NCBI GenBank assembly: GCA_965202845.1
Contig: OZ241856.1
Location: 1,426,001-1,490,000 of the forward strand
Length of the DNA stretch: 64,000 nt
Reading direction: 5' to 3'
Origin: CBDATA01 sp965202845
GTDB lineage: Bacteria > Acidobacteriota > Vicinamibacteria > Marinacidobacterales > Marinacidobacteraceae
The notes under the pieces: generated by a model
Databases searched by the model: none
Seen by the model: only the letters and a program-made list of their open reading frames with translations
What the model was told of the DNA's origin: nothing
Program-made: the position numbers and the translations under genes
Shown here: positions 16,602 to 25,518 of the stretch, one piece after another
Layout of the letters: every line of letters begins with the position of its first letter
Position numbering within the stretch: position 1 is the first letter of the stretch

Positions 16602-17855
16602 TCAACGCAGCCGGATGCGTTCGCGCCCGCTCCAGGCGGACGTGTCGGAAAGGATGACGGTATCGCCTTCCTCGAGGCCGGAAAGCACCTCGACCGCGCC
16701 CACCGAAGTCCGCCCCAGCCGTACCGGACGGCGCACCGCGGTCTCCCCGTCCGCCTCCAGTCGGAACAGGACGATGCTCTCGCCCGCCTGGCCGAGCGCC
16801 GGTCGATCCATGTGGAGGGCGTCGGGGATGCGCTCCACTTCAATGAGGGCGTCCACCGCAAGGTCGGCGCGGATTCCGGGAGGCGGGTCGGCCAGCAGGT
16901 CCGCGTCCACCACCACCGTCCCCTCGCGCACCGCGGGGTCCACCCGGCTCACCCGGCCGGGGAGCACGCCGTTCCGGGTGTCCACCTGGACCGGCTGCCC
17001 CAATTCGACGTCCCCGGCCCGCGCTTCCGCGACCCGGAGCTCCGCCTTCAACCGCGCCGGGTCCGCCACCCGCGCCAGCCGGGCGCCCGGTTCGACCCAT
17101 TCCCCCACTTCCACCGCCACCTCCTGGAGCACGCCGGACACCCCGGCGCGCACGGTGAGGGCGGCCCGCTTGCCGCCGCTCCCGGAAAGGAGGGAGCGCG
17201 CCTGATCGATCTGCGCCTGCTGGGCGTCGATCCGGGCCTCCGCCCGGGCTTCGGAAAGCCGGAGCCGCTCCTCGGCGAGCCGCGCGCGTTCGCGCAGCTC
17301 CTCGGCGGTGAGACGGCTGGTCTCGAATTCGATGCGTCCGATGATCCCTTCCCGGAGAATTTCGGCGTCGGCTTCGGCATCCAGTTCCGCCTGGCGCGCC
17401 TCCGACCGCAGGGTGGCGAGCCGGGACTGCTCCTGAAGCAGCTCCCGGCGGAGCCGGACCCGGAGATCGTCCAGGTCGGCCTCCATCGAGGCCACCCGGA
17501 GCTCGTTGTCGGTGTGGAGTTGTTCGATGGCGGGGTCCGCAAGCTCCAGAATCACGCTGTCCGGTTCGACCCGGGCGCCGGGGAGCAGGAGCGCGCGGCG
17601 CACCTCCCCCCGGGTCCCGGCGCTCACCCAGCGCGCCTCCACCGGCGCGAGCGCGCCAGGCGCCCGGACGGTGCGGATCATCTCCCCCCGCCGCACCGCG
17701 CCCAGGAACACCGAGTCCCGGTCCACCACCGGCGCCGCCGGGTCCAGCCGCAGCAACAGCGCGAAACCGAGCAGCAGTCCCGCCCCGCTCAGGGCGCCCA
17801 GCAGGATGCGGCGGCGCCGGCGGGATGCGGCGACCCCCTCCCTCGCTACGTCCAT
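16602..17855 (-). CDS. HlyD/MacA-type periplasmic adaptor (membrane fusion protein)
   Basis: A 417-residue adaptor. A basic N-terminus followed by one hydrophobic helix (residues about 18-38) anchors it in the inner membrane. A split lipoyl/barrel-sandwich domain (from about residue 70 and again near 245) flanks a long coiled coil rich in Glu, Arg, Leu and Ala (about 110-230). A beta-barrel and membrane-proximal domain make up the remainder, ending with GLEEGDTVILSD. Such adaptors bridge an inner-membrane transporter to an outer-membrane channel. The ATG at 17855 lies two bases after the phosphodiesterase-like gene stop, and the ABC ATPase follows. No TolC-like gene is in view. Confidence 0.87.
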   Translation of the reverse strand: MDVAREGVAASRRRRRILLGALSGAGLLLGFALLLRLDPAAPVVDRDSVFLGAVRRGEMIRTVRAPGALAPVEARWVSAGTRGEVRRALLLPGARVEPDSVILELADPAIEQLHTDNELRVASMEADLDDLRVRLRRELLQEQSRLATLRSEARQAELDAEADAEILREGIIGRIEFETSRLTAEELRERARLAEERLRLSEARAEARIDAQQAQIDQARSLLSGSGGKRAALTVRAGVSGVLQEVAVEVGEWVEPGARLARVADPARLKAELRVAEARAGDVELGQPVQVDTRNGVLPGRVSRVDPAVREGTVVVDADLLADPPPGIRADLAVDALIEVERIPDALHMDRPALGQAGESIVLFRLEADGETAVRRPVRLGRTSVGAVEVLSGLEEGDTVILSDTSAWSGRERIRLR

Positions 17856-17857
17856 CG

Positions 17858-19663
17858 TTATGGGGCGCCCGACCTGCCGGTCGGGCCGATCAGCGGCGCG
17901 TCTTCCAGCCGGGAGCGCCCCGGCAACGCCGGATCCGCCGGCAGCCCCAGGATGTCCAGGGCGGTCGGAACCACGTCCAGCGCGCTGGTCAGGGGCCAGC
18001 GGACGCCGGCGGGGATGCGCGGCCCCCAAGCCGCGAAGACCGCCCGCATGTCCGGGCGGGTGGGCAGGAATCCGTGATTCCCGGACGGACGCGCCGGCAT
18101 CACGACGGCTTCCGCCGGGCGCGGCGAAGCGAGGAAGCCGGGACGGAGCAGCGGAAAGATGGAGCCGGTCGAATCCCCGCCCGCCCGCACGAACCCGCTC
18201 TCCGCCTCCGCCGGATCGAGAAAGCCGGTCACCACCGGCGCCCCCTCGTGCCGGATCGCGAGCAACGCCGCCTCCACCGCCCGCCGCACTTCGGCTTCCT
18301 CCTCCGGGGGCACGATCCCGGCGGGACGCGCCTCCCGGTTCAGCGCGATGCTCCCGTCGTCGGTGGAAAGCAGCATCGCCCGGGTCCGCGAAAGGTCAGG
18401 CCGCCCGTCCCCGTCAAAGGCGAGCAGGCCGGCTCGACGAAGCGCCTCGTTCAGATGCGCCCGACGATCGATCCCTGCCATCCCGTGATCGCCGACCACC
18501 AGCAGGTGGGCGCCCTGCGCCTCGGCGATTTCGAGCATCCGCCCCAGCACCCGATCCACATCAACGAACGCCGCTTCCAGAATGGGGGCCGCCACCGCCG
18601 CGATGTCCGGGTCCGGTTCGAGGCGCTCGTCGAGGAATCCGTGGAACAGATGCCCCGCCTCGTCGGCCACCGGCAGGTAGAGCGCGAGGAAATCCCAGTC
18701 GGGAATCGAGGCCGCCGCCTCCAGGTGCTCGACCGCGTCCGCGACGACCCGTCCCATGACCTCCCGCAGACGGGGGGCGGCGATCTCCCGGTCGCCGAGC
18801 GTCCGCGACCAGGCCGGTTCGCCCAGGCGCCGCCGAAACGCCCCGTCGGGATGCATGGCCACCGCGCTGGCGCCGGTCCGGAACACGACCCAGGTTCCGG
18901 CGGCGGCGTCGGCCGCAAACGCCCGCACCCGGAACTCCAGCCGGGCCTCGCCGGCGAGCGCCCCGATCCGGGAGGAGAACCCGCCCTCCGGCCCTGCCCG
19001 GACCCGGGCCAGCCACGGCCCGTCGCCGCCGGCGCGGATGCCGAGCGTGTCCCAGCCGCTCGCCGGGTCCGCCGGGTCGTCGAAGAACCGCCCCTCGAAC
19101 CCGGAATCCCCCACCTGGAACCGGAAGGCGTCGCCCGACCCGCGCAGGGTTTCGGGGGCGAGACGTTCGTCGGTGTAGCCGGTCAGCAGATGCAGCCGCT
19201 CGCGCGCCTCCTCCGGCAGACCCTGAAGCGCCGCCGCAAGCGGCCAGGTGTGCGTAGTGTGGAGCGCGATCGCCCGCAGCCCACGCCGCGCCAGCCGCGT
19301 CCAGAGCGGGTCCACCCGCAGCGTTTCGGCGGAGAATCCGTCCGCGGTCTCCAGGAGCGTGTGTCCGGTCGCCGGAGTGCGGAGCGCCCTGTTCCCGGTG
19401 ACGCCGTTGACCCGGGGCGGCTGCCCGGTCCAGATCATGGCGAAGGAGGGCGCCGTCTTCGACGGAAACGCGGTCACCAACCCGTCGGAAAAGGCGCCTT
19501 CGGCCCGCAGGCGGGCAAAGGCGGGGAGCTTCCCCTGCCGGAGGTATTCCGAAATCAGCTGGTGGCCGCCGCCGTCCACCGCGAGCGCCATGAGTTTCTC
19601 CCCGGCGACGGCTGGCGCCGGAAGGAGCGACACGAAGAGCGCGACGCGGGCGAAAACGCTCAT
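17858..19663 (-). CDS. Alkaline phosphatase family protein (type I phosphodiesterase/NPP-like)
   Basis: A 601-residue secreted or periplasmic protein with a cleavable signal (cut after PAPAVAG). The early VDGGGHQLISEYL supplies the first metal Asp, and FPSKTAPSFAMIWTG supplies the nucleophile region, where the Thr in SKTAPS is the likely nucleophile. HLLVVGDHGMAGI and, near the end, GNHGFLPTRPDM give the remaining metal ligands. The closing SALDVVPTALDILGLPAD segment is typical of NPP/phosphoglycerate-mutase-like AP enzymes. Substrates in this family range from nucleotide pyrophosphates to phosphodiesters and phosphonates, and none can be chosen here. It is upstream of, and probably cotranscribed with, the adaptor gene. 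Confidence 0.82.
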   Translation of the reverse strand: MSVFARVALFVSLLPAPAVAGEKLMALAVDGGGHQLISEYLRQGKLPAFARLRAEGAFSDGLVTAFPSKTAPSFAMIWTGQPPRVNGVTGNRALRTPATGHTLLETADGFSAETLRVDPLWTRLARRGLRAIALHTTHTWPLAAALQGLPEEARERLHLLTGYTDERLAPETLRGSGDAFRFQVGDSGFEGRFFDDPADPASGWDTLGIRAGGDGPWLARVRAGPEGGFSSRIGALAGEARLEFRVRAFAADAAAGTWVVFRTGASAVAMHPDGAFRRRLGEPAWSRTLGDREIAAPRLREVMGRVVADAVEHLEAAASIPDWDFLALYLPVADEAGHLFHGFLDERLEPDPDIAAVAAPILEAAFVDVDRVLGRMLEIAEAQGAHLLVVGDHGMAGIDRRAHLNEALRRAGLLAFDGDGRPDLSRTRAMLLSTDDGSIALNREARPAGIVPPEEEAEVRRAVEAALLAIRHEGAPVVTGFLDPAEAESGFVRAGGDSTGSIFPLLRPGFLASPRPAEAVVMPARPSGNHGFLPTRPDMRAVFAAWGPRIPAGVRWPLTSALDVVPTALDILGLPADPALPGRSRLEDAPLIGPTGRSGAP

Positions 19664-19721
19664 GGGAACCCCTTCATTGTCGCCGATTCACTCTCCGGAC
19701 GCCGTGCTACGATGCCGGGCG

Positions 19722-20120
19722 GTGCTTCGGGATACCTTCACATCCACGGCCACCACCCGGCACATCCGGGTGGAGGTGGCGGCACGCTACCGGGAGATGC
19801 ATCCCAGGCCGGAGCCGACCTGGTTGTTCCAGTACAACATCGGGATCACCAACGAATCCGCCGACATGGTCCAGCTGTTGAGCCGCCACTGGATCATCGA
19901 GCACGGCAACGACCGGGTCGAGGAAGTCCGGGGCGAAGGCGTGGTCGGAACCCAGCCGTGTCTGGAGCCGGGAGCGCGCTTCGAGTACTCCTCGTGGTGC
20001 CCGCTCAAGGCCCCCTTCGGCCTGATGCGCGGCTTCTACCTCATGGAGCGCGTGGGCGGGGAACGCTTCCGGGTCAAGATCGCTCCGTTCACCCTGAGCC
20101 CGCCGACGCAGCTCCACTAG
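19722..20120 (+). CDS. apaG: ApaG domain protein
   Basis: A 132-residue ApaG protein, a small fibronectin-like beta fold. The signatures YNIGITNESADMVQLLSRHWII, then GEGVVGTQPCLEPGARFEYSSW and the GLMRGFYLMERVGGERF strand, are all present, so it looks complete. ApaG is widespread; it has been linked to phosphate and metal responses and, in recent work, to ADP-capped RNA, but its role here is unproven. The GTG at 19722 is favoured because the family begins a few residues before the first beta-strand; an in-frame GTG 18 nt upstream is also possible. A TACGAT hexamer sits just before it. The methyltransferase gene follows. Confidence 0.85.
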   Translation: MLRDTFTSTATTRHIRVEVAARYREMHPRPEPTWLFQYNIGITNESADMVQLLSRHWIIEHGNDRVEEVRGEGVVGTQPCLEPGARFEYSSWCPLKAPFGLMRGFYLMERVGGERFRVKIAPFTLSPPTQLH

Positions 20121-20170
20121 TCGGGAGGAAGGCCGTGCCGCCCAACGCCGCCCGCCGGGGCGGGAGGAGC

Positions 20171-20953
20171 ATGGCGGAGCGCGCCGACCGCTACGACCTC
20201 TACCAGCGTTCGGTACAGGACGCCCCCGCCGACGCCCGCTTCCTGGGCGAGCAGTTCCAGCGCATCCGGGGTCGCCCGGCCCGGTCGCTCCGCGAGGATT
20301 TCTGCGGGACCGCCGCGCTCGCCTGCGAGTTCGTGGCCCAGGACCCGGACCGGAGCGCCGTCGGGGTGGACCAGGACCCGGCGCCGCTGGCGTGGGGACG
20401 CGAGCACAACCTGGCAGCCCTGCCCCCCCACGCCCGGGAGCGGGTCCGCCTGATCGAGTCGGACGTGCTGGAAATTGCGGAATCGGCCGACGTGATCGCC
20501 GCCACCAACTTCAGCTACTGGATCTTCGAAACCCGGGACCGGATGCGTCGCTACTTCCGGCAGGTTCGGGAGGCGCTCCCCCCGGACGGGCTGTTCTTCC
20601 TCGACGCCTACGGAGGCTCCGACTGCCACGAGGAAAAGGAGTACGTCCGGGACGAGGACGGCTTCCAGTTCATCTGGGACCAGGCGGCCTACGACCCGAT
20701 CACCGGCCACATGGACTGCGCCATCCACTACCAGTTCCCGGACCGGAGCCGGATCCGCAACGCCTTCCGGTACTCGTGGCGCTTTTGGACCCTGCCCGAA
20801 ATCCGCGAGCTGCTGGCCGAGGCCGGGTTCCCGCGCAGCCGGGTGCTCTGGGAGGGTTCCGACGAGAACGGGGACGGCAACGGCCTCTTCGAGGAGGTGG
20901 ACGTGGGCTCGGCGGACGAAACCTGGATCGCCTATCTCATCTGCGAACCGTGA
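20171..20953 (+). CDS. Class I SAM-dependent methyltransferase
   Basis: A 260-residue class I methyltransferase. LREDFCGTAALACEF is motif I (SAM-binding loop, the DFCGTG-type variant), AVGVDQDPAPLAWG is motif II with the acidic ribose-binding residue, and ATNFSYWIFETRDRM is the post-motif segment. The C-terminal FRYSWRFWTLPEIRELLAEAGF is a substrate-domain helix seen in small-molecule methyltransferases. The methyl acceptor is unknown. The ATG at 20171 follows GGAGGAGC, a good ribosome-binding site. Its stop overlaps the start of the CinA-like gene (GTGA), so the two are coupled. Confidence 0.8.
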   Translation: MAERADRYDLYQRSVQDAPADARFLGEQFQRIRGRPARSLREDFCGTAALACEFVAQDPDRSAVGVDQDPAPLAWGREHNLAALPPHARERVRLIESDVLEIAESADVIAATNFSYWIFETRDRMRRYFRQVREALPPDGLFFLDAYGGSDCHEEKEYVRDEDGFQFIWDQAAYDPITGHMDCAIHYQFPDRSRIRNAFRYSWRFWTLPEIRELLAEAGFPRSRVLWEGSDENGDGNGLFEEVDVGSADETWIAYLICEP

Positions 20954-21717
20954 CCCCTCTCCGGCCCACGGCGGCCCTCCTGGTCATCGGCAACGAAATC
21001 CTTTCCGGCAAGATCGCGGACACCAACACCCAGCGGCTCGCCGCGCTGCTGCGGAGGAAGGGCGTCCACCTTCGCCGCGCGGTGACCGTCCCCGACGACC
21101 CGGCCGGGATCGCGGCGGAAGTCCGCGCCCTGAGCGCCGCCCACGACCATATATTCACGTCGGGCGGCGTGGGAGGCACCCACGACGACGTCACCATGGA
21201 GGGAGTGGCTGCGGCCTTCGGCGCCGAAGTCCACCATGCGCCGGAAATCCTCGCCGCGCTGGCTGCCCGCGGCTTCGGGGACAGCCATCGCGATCTGGCC
21301 CGCGCTCCCAGGGGCGCCCGGATGGTGGGGAGGCCGGGCGCCTGGCCGGTGGTGGTCATGCGCAACGTGTGGGTGCTCCCCGGCCTTCCCGCCGCCTTCC
21401 GGCGGAAGCTCGGGATCATCGAGGAGTTCCTGCCCTCCGGTCCGCGCTACTTCTCGGACGCAGTGGAGGTTCCGGCGCCGGAGGAGCGGCTCATCCCGAT
21501 CCTGAACGCGGTGGTGGGCGCCTGGCCCGACGTGGAGATCGGCTCCTACCCCCAGGAGCGGGACAGCACCCGGATCACCCTGGACGCCGACCGGGAGGAT
21601 GCGCTCCGGGAGGCGGTTCGGGATCTCCGCGCCCGGCTACGGGACGCGGAATCCGATGTCCACTCCCACCAGGAAGAGGAACGGTCGAATCTCGTCGCGG
21701 AGGAAAACCCCAACTGA
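20950..21717 (+). CDS. CinA N-terminal/MoaB-like molybdopterin-binding domain protein
   Basis: A 255-residue stand-alone MoCF_biosynth domain. LLVIGNEILSGKIADTN is the conserved opening, and FTSGGVGGTHDDVTMEGVA is the nucleotide/cofactor-binding loop. VWVLPGLPAAFRRKL and the EIGSYPQ strand match the N-terminal half of CinA; the C-terminal deamidase domain is absent. CinA-type N-domains act on ADP-ribose or FAD-like compounds, while MoaB/Mog handle molybdopterin, so the substrate is open. The start is the GTG overlapping the methyltransferase stop. The last 27 codons overlap the 3' end of the convergent barrel-protein gene. Confidence 0.83.
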   Translation: MTPLRPTAALLVIGNEILSGKIADTNTQRLAALLRRKGVHLRRAVTVPDDPAGIAAEVRALSAAHDHIFTSGGVGGTHDDVTMEGVAAAFGAEVHHAPEILAALAARGFGDSHRDLARAPRGARMVGRPGAWPVVVMRNVWVLPGLPAAFRRKLGIIEEFLPSGPRYFSDAVEVPAPEERLIPILNAVVGAWPDVEIGSYPQERDSTRITLDADREDALREAVRDLRARLRDAESDVHSHQEEERSNLVAEENPN

Positions 21718-22389
21718 AGGCGCTTCGGAGATCGGCAACGGAACGGCGAATTCGTATTCCAGCCAGAGCGGACGGACATACAGCGCATCGAGGCGCGGCC
21801 GCAGCACGAGCGAACCGAAGCGGAACCCGAACCCGGCGGACGCTCCGACCACAAGCGGGCGCTGCTGCGCCTCCAGTCGGGAGGAGATTCCCGGCAGGGG
21901 GTTGTCTGCGAGGAAGCCTCCGCCGAGCAGGCGGTCCGTTTCCGGGTCGCTCACCAGCAGCACCCCGGCGCCGGCGCCAATGGACAATTCTCCCCGCTTC
22001 CAGAACGCCTGCCCAAACACCAGCTGGGCGGTGGCGTACTCGACGTTGTCCCGATCGAATTCCAGCCCCTCGGGCGCCCGGTCCCGGGATGCGAGCGCCA
22101 GCGGAACCAGGTCCGTAGAACGAAAGGCGGTCCAGCTTCCCTCCAGCCCGAAGGAGCCCCGGCTGACCCGCGCGCCGACCCCGACCGCCGGCGGAAAGGT
22201 GAAGCGAGACCCGGTGAAGTCCTCTCCCTCGGAGAGCGTCCCCAACCTGGCCCCAAACCGGAGATCGGCGGCGGCGGCGAGTCCGGCGAGCGCCGGCCGC
22301 GCGAAGAGCTCCAGCGAAACGTCCTGCGCCGCGGCCGGCCCCGACGAAACCAGAAGGACAAGCAGTCCGATCCGCGCATTCCCGACCAC
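21637..22389 (-). CDS. Putative outer-membrane beta-barrel protein
   Basis: A 250-residue protein with a signal peptide ending in AAAQ, then alternating hydrophobic/polar strands with many Gly and aromatic residues (for example the LVVGASAGFGFRFGSLVLRP region). It closes with FLVGVDIGFRVP, resembling an outer-membrane C-terminal strand. No named family is recognised. I chose the GTG at 22389 because the signal peptide begins directly after it; the longer in-frame upstream sequence is antisense to the M20 gene. Its 3' end overlaps the CinA-like gene by 81 nt. Confidence 0.6.
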   Translation of the reverse strand: MVGNARIGLLVLLVSSGPAAAQDVSLELFARPALAGLAAAADLRFGARLGTLSEGEDFTGSRFTFPPAVGVGARVSRGSFGLEGSWTAFRSTDLVPLALASRDRAPEGLEFDRDNVEYATAQLVFGQAFWKRGELSIGAGAGVLLVSDPETDRLLGGGFLADNPLPGISSRLEAQQRPLVVGASAGFGFRFGSLVLRPRLDALYVRPLWLEYEFAVPLPISEAPSVGVFLRDEIRPFLFLVGVDIGFRVP

Positions 22390-22456
22390 GCGGGGAGGGT
22401 ATCGCAAAACCGGGGCCGCACGGGTACACTCGCTCCAACCATCCGGGAGTAGCGCC

Positions 22457-23878
22457 ATGCGCCGAATCGCCACAATCGCCTTCGTGCTCGCCGTCGCCGG
22501 AAGCGCTTCGGCGCAAGACGGAGACGAAATCACCGACGCCTTCCTGAGCGCCCAGCGCGCCGACTTCAACGAAGTGGCCATGCGCATCTGGGAATGGGCC
22601 GAGGTGGGCTACCAGGAGGAGCGGAGCTCCACCCTCCTGCAGGAGCAACTGGCGGCCGGAGGATTCCGGGTGGAGGCCGGGGTCGCCGGGATGCCGACCG
22701 CCTTCGTGGCCGAATGGGGCGCGGACGGCCCGGTGATCGGCATCCTCGCCGAGTACGACGCCCTGCCCGGCGTGAGCCAGACGGCGGCGCCGGAGCCGAT
22801 GGCGCGCGAAGGCGTCCTGGCGGGTCACGCCTGCGGACACCATCTCTTCGGAACCGCCTCGGTGGCCGCCGGTCTCGCCGTCCGGGAATGGCTGGAGCAA
22901 ACCGGGATTCCGGGCCGGATCCGGGTGTTCGGAACCCCGGCGGAGGAGGGCGGCGCCGGCAAGGTCTACATGGTGCGCGAGGGCATGTTCGAGAACGTGG
23001 ACGCCGTCCTCGCCTGGCATCCGGGCGACCGCAACGACGCGAGTCCCGGCGATTCGCTCGCCAACCTGTCCGCCAAGTTCCGCTTCCACGGGGTCTCGGC
23101 GCACGCCGCCGGCGCTCCCGACCAGGGCCGCTCGGCGCTCGACGCCGTCGAGTCCATGAACTTCATGGTGAACCTGATGCGGGAGCACGTCCACGAGCGG
23201 AGCCGCATCCACTACGTCATCACCCGCGGCGGCGAGGCGCCCAACGTGGTTCCGAACTTCGCCGAGGCCTACTACTACAACCGCCACCCGTCGGTCGAAG
23301 TCGCCCGCGACAACTGGCGTCGCATCCTGCGGATCGCGGACGCGGCGGCGATGGGAACCGGAACCCGGGTCGAGCACGAGATGATCCACGGCATCTACAA
23401 CCTGCTCCCCAACGAGCGCATCGGCCGGATCATGCACAAGCACATGACCGCCATCGGCGGGTTCGCCTACACCGAAGAGGAGCGGGCGTTCGCCGAAGCG
23501 ATCCAGCAGCATCTCCAGAGGCCCAAACCGATCGGCTCCCAGGAGGCGGTGATGCCGTGGGCGCGGACTCCGGCGGGCGGCTCCACCGACGTGGCGGACG
23601 TGAGCTGGGTCACCCCCACCGCGCAATTCCGCACCGCGACCTGGGTTCCCGGAACCCCGGCCCACAGCTGGATGGCGGTGGCCGCCGGGGGAACCAGCAT
23701 CGGGATGAAGGGCATGCATCTCGCGGCCCGAATCCTCGCCCGCACCGCCGCCGACCTCTTCGAGGACCCCTCGCACCTGGCGGCGGCGCAGGCGGAGCTG
23801 GAGGCGGCGCGCGGTCCCGACTTCCAGTACGAGCCGCTGCTGGGCGACCGCCCCCCGCCCCTCGACTACCGGAGATGA
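22457..23878 (+). CDS. M20 family metallohydrolase (AbgB-like amidohydrolase), exported
   Basis: A 473-residue M20/M28-clan zinc peptidase-like enzyme with a signal peptide (cut near ASAQ). GILAEYDALPG contains the bridging Asp, HACGHHLFGTAS the zinc and catalytic residues, and FGTPAEEGGAGK the general-base Glu pair. FHGVSAHAAGAPDQGRSALDA marks the lid/dimerisation domain and catalytic His. This layout matches the p-aminobenzoyl-glutamate hydrolase/N-acyl amino acid amidohydrolase subgroup. The product is probably periplasmic and releases an amino acid from an amide conjugate (inference). The CapA-like gene starts four bases after the stop, so the two probably form an operon. Confidence 0.88.
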   Translation: MRRIATIAFVLAVAGSASAQDGDEITDAFLSAQRADFNEVAMRIWEWAEVGYQEERSSTLLQEQLAAGGFRVEAGVAGMPTAFVAEWGADGPVIGILAEYDALPGVSQTAAPEPMAREGVLAGHACGHHLFGTASVAAGLAVREWLEQTGIPGRIRVFGTPAEEGGAGKVYMVREGMFENVDAVLAWHPGDRNDASPGDSLANLSAKFRFHGVSAHAAGAPDQGRSALDAVESMNFMVNLMREHVHERSRIHYVITRGGEAPNVVPNFAEAYYYNRHPSVEVARDNWRRILRIADAAAMGTGTRVEHEMIHGIYNLLPNERIGRIMHKHMTAIGGFAYTEEERAFAEAIQQHLQRPKPIGSQEAVMPWARTPAGGSTDVADVSWVTPTAQFRTATWVPGTPAHSWMAVAAGGTSIGMKGMHLAARILARTAADLFEDPSHLAAAQAELEAARGPDFQYEPLLGDRPPPLDYRR

Positions 23879-23882
23879 CAAC

Positions 23883-25247
23883 ATGAGAAACAAGACGTTC
23901 GCCCTGCTTGCGGTCGCCGGCGCGCTGGCTGCCGCGTCGCCCGCCCAGGACCGCTTCACGCTGGCGCTCACCGGCGATTCCATCATCACCCGCAAGCTGA
24001 GCGTCTACGAGGAGCCGCAGTTCCTCCGGATGATCGACCTGCTGCGGGAGGCCGATCTGGCGTTCACCAACGTGGAGGTGCTGTTCCACGACTGGGAGTC
24101 CTACCCGATGAGCTCCAGCGGCGGCACCTACATGCGGGCGCAGCCGGAGCTCGTCCGGGAGTTCGTCTGGGCCGGGATCGATCTGGGATCGCTCGCCAAC
24201 AACCATTCGGGGGACTACGGCCCGCCCGCCATGCTCCTCACCGAGAACTACATCCGGGAGGCCGGCATCGTCGCCGCCGGCGTCGGCCGCAGCCTCGCCG
24301 AAGCCCGGGAGGCCAAGTTCATCGAGACCAGGGACGGCCGGGCGGCGCTGATCTCGCTGGCGTCCACCTACCCGGACCACTCGGTAGCCGGCAAGTCGCG
24401 CGACGACATCCCGCCGCGGCCGGGGCTGAATCCGCTCCGCTACCGCACCACCTACCAAGTCACCCGGGAGCAGCTCGAGGAAATCCGCGCCACCATGCGC
24501 GAGCTGAAGATGCGGCCTCCCGAATCGGGCGACCGCCTGACCTTCCTGCGCAACCGGTTCGAAGTGGCGGAAACGCCCGGAATGCGCACCGAACCGCACC
24601 CGGAGGACCTGGCGGAGATCGCCATGGTCGTGCGGAACGCCAGCCGCCAGGCCGACTACGTGATCGTGACCATCCACGCCCACGAGGGCGCCCCCGGCCC
24701 CAACAGCCGGATGCTCCCCGCCGAGTTCCTGGTGACCTTCGCCCGCGCCATGGTGGACGCCGGCGCCTCGGTCTTCGTGGGGCACGGCCCGCACGCGCTG
24801 CGCGCCATCGAGATCTACAAGGGCGCGCCGATTCTCTACAGCCTGGGCGACTTCATCTTCCAGAACGAAACGCTCCAGCGGCTGCCCCACGAGAACTACC
24901 ACCGGCTGGGACTGGACGAGACCGACGGCCTCGCCGACTTCAACGACGCCCGCTACAACAACGATGCGACCGGCTTCCCCGCGATCCCCGAGATCTGGGA
25001 GGCGGTGATCGCGGTACCCGAATGGAGCGGCGCGCAGCTGGTCGAGCTGACGCTCCACCCGATCACCCTGGGATACGGCCAGCCCCGCCACGTCCGGGGC
25101 CGGCCGATGTTCGCCGAGGGCGCGCTCGCCGACAAGATTCTGGACGACCTGGTTCGGCTTTCGGAGCCCTACGGCACCCGGTTCGCCATCGAGGACGGCG
25201 TGGCCCGGGTCGTCCTGGAGGACGCGACCACCGACGCGCAGCGGTAG
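23883..25247 (+). CDS. CapA family protein (metallophosphoesterase-fold, poly-gamma-glutamate synthesis-like)
   Basis: A 454-residue CapA/PgsA-family protein with a signal peptide (cut near SPAQ). The family pattern is clear: ALTGDSIITRKLS at the start, LAFTNVEVLFHD, then GIDLGSLANNHSGDYG (metal-binding Asn/His), VIVTIHAHEG and VFVGHGPHALRAIEIY. It ends the core with ILYSLGDFIFQ. In Bacillus CapA participates in poly-gamma-glutamate export and anchoring, but most homologues, including many in exported hydrolase operons, have other unknown hydrolytic roles. The ribosome-binding site GGAGATGAC lies within the end of the M20 gene. Nothing else for capsule synthesis (CapB or CapC) is nearby. Confidence 0.85.
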   Translation: MRNKTFALLAVAGALAAASPAQDRFTLALTGDSIITRKLSVYEEPQFLRMIDLLREADLAFTNVEVLFHDWESYPMSSSGGTYMRAQPELVREFVWAGIDLGSLANNHSGDYGPPAMLLTENYIREAGIVAAGVGRSLAEAREAKFIETRDGRAALISLASTYPDHSVAGKSRDDIPPRPGLNPLRYRTTYQVTREQLEEIRATMRELKMRPPESGDRLTFLRNRFEVAETPGMRTEPHPEDLAEIAMVVRNASRQADYVIVTIHAHEGAPGPNSRMLPAEFLVTFARAMVDAGASVFVGHGPHALRAIEIYKGAPILYSLGDFIFQNETLQRLPHENYHRLGLDETDGLADFNDARYNNDATGFPAIPEIWEAVIAVPEWSGAQLVELTLHPITLGYGQPRHVRGRPMFAEGALADKILDDLVRLSEPYGTRFAIEDGVARVVLEDATTDAQR

Positions 25248-25254
25248 GCAGTCC

Positions 25255-25518
25255 GTGGAACGCGTACGCATCTCCGACTTCAGGTCCACCTGTTCGGCGG
25301 TGCTGGACCGGGTCGCGCGGACCGGGAAGCCGGTGCTGGTGACGCGCCGCGGCCGCCCGATCGCGGATATCCGCGCCGTCGCCCGCCCCAGGCAAAACCA
25401 GCGGCCGTTCGGACTCTCCAGGGGGCGCTTTTCCGTTCCGGATTCGTTCCACGAACCTCTGACCGAGGAGGAGCTGGCCAGATTCGAGGGAGGCTCGCTC
25501 CTGCCCGGGTCAGAATGA
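25255..25518 (+). CDS. Orphan Phd/YefM-type antitoxin
   Basis: An 87-residue protein with the Phd/YefM N-terminal DNA-binding fold: VRISDFRSTCSAVLDRVARTGKPVLVTRRGRPIADI. The C-terminal tail (GRFSVPDSFHEPLTEEELARFEG) is the usual toxin-neutralising extension. No PIN or Doc/RelE-like toxin follows; instead its stop overlaps the ATG of the GWxTD gene (ATGA). It may be a solitary regulator or a relic of a system whose toxin was lost. The GTG at 25255 is the only reasonable start. Confidence 0.8.
   Translation: MERVRISDFRSTCSAVLDRVARTGKPVLVTRRGRPIADIRAVARPRQNQRPFGLSRGRFSVPDSFHEPLTEEELARFEGGSLLPGSE

Noticed and set aside
13968..17855. ABC ATPase, HlyD adaptor and GCL/CBS as one transport-coupled system
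   Set aside because: Only shared strand and short gaps support it; no permease or functional link is visible.
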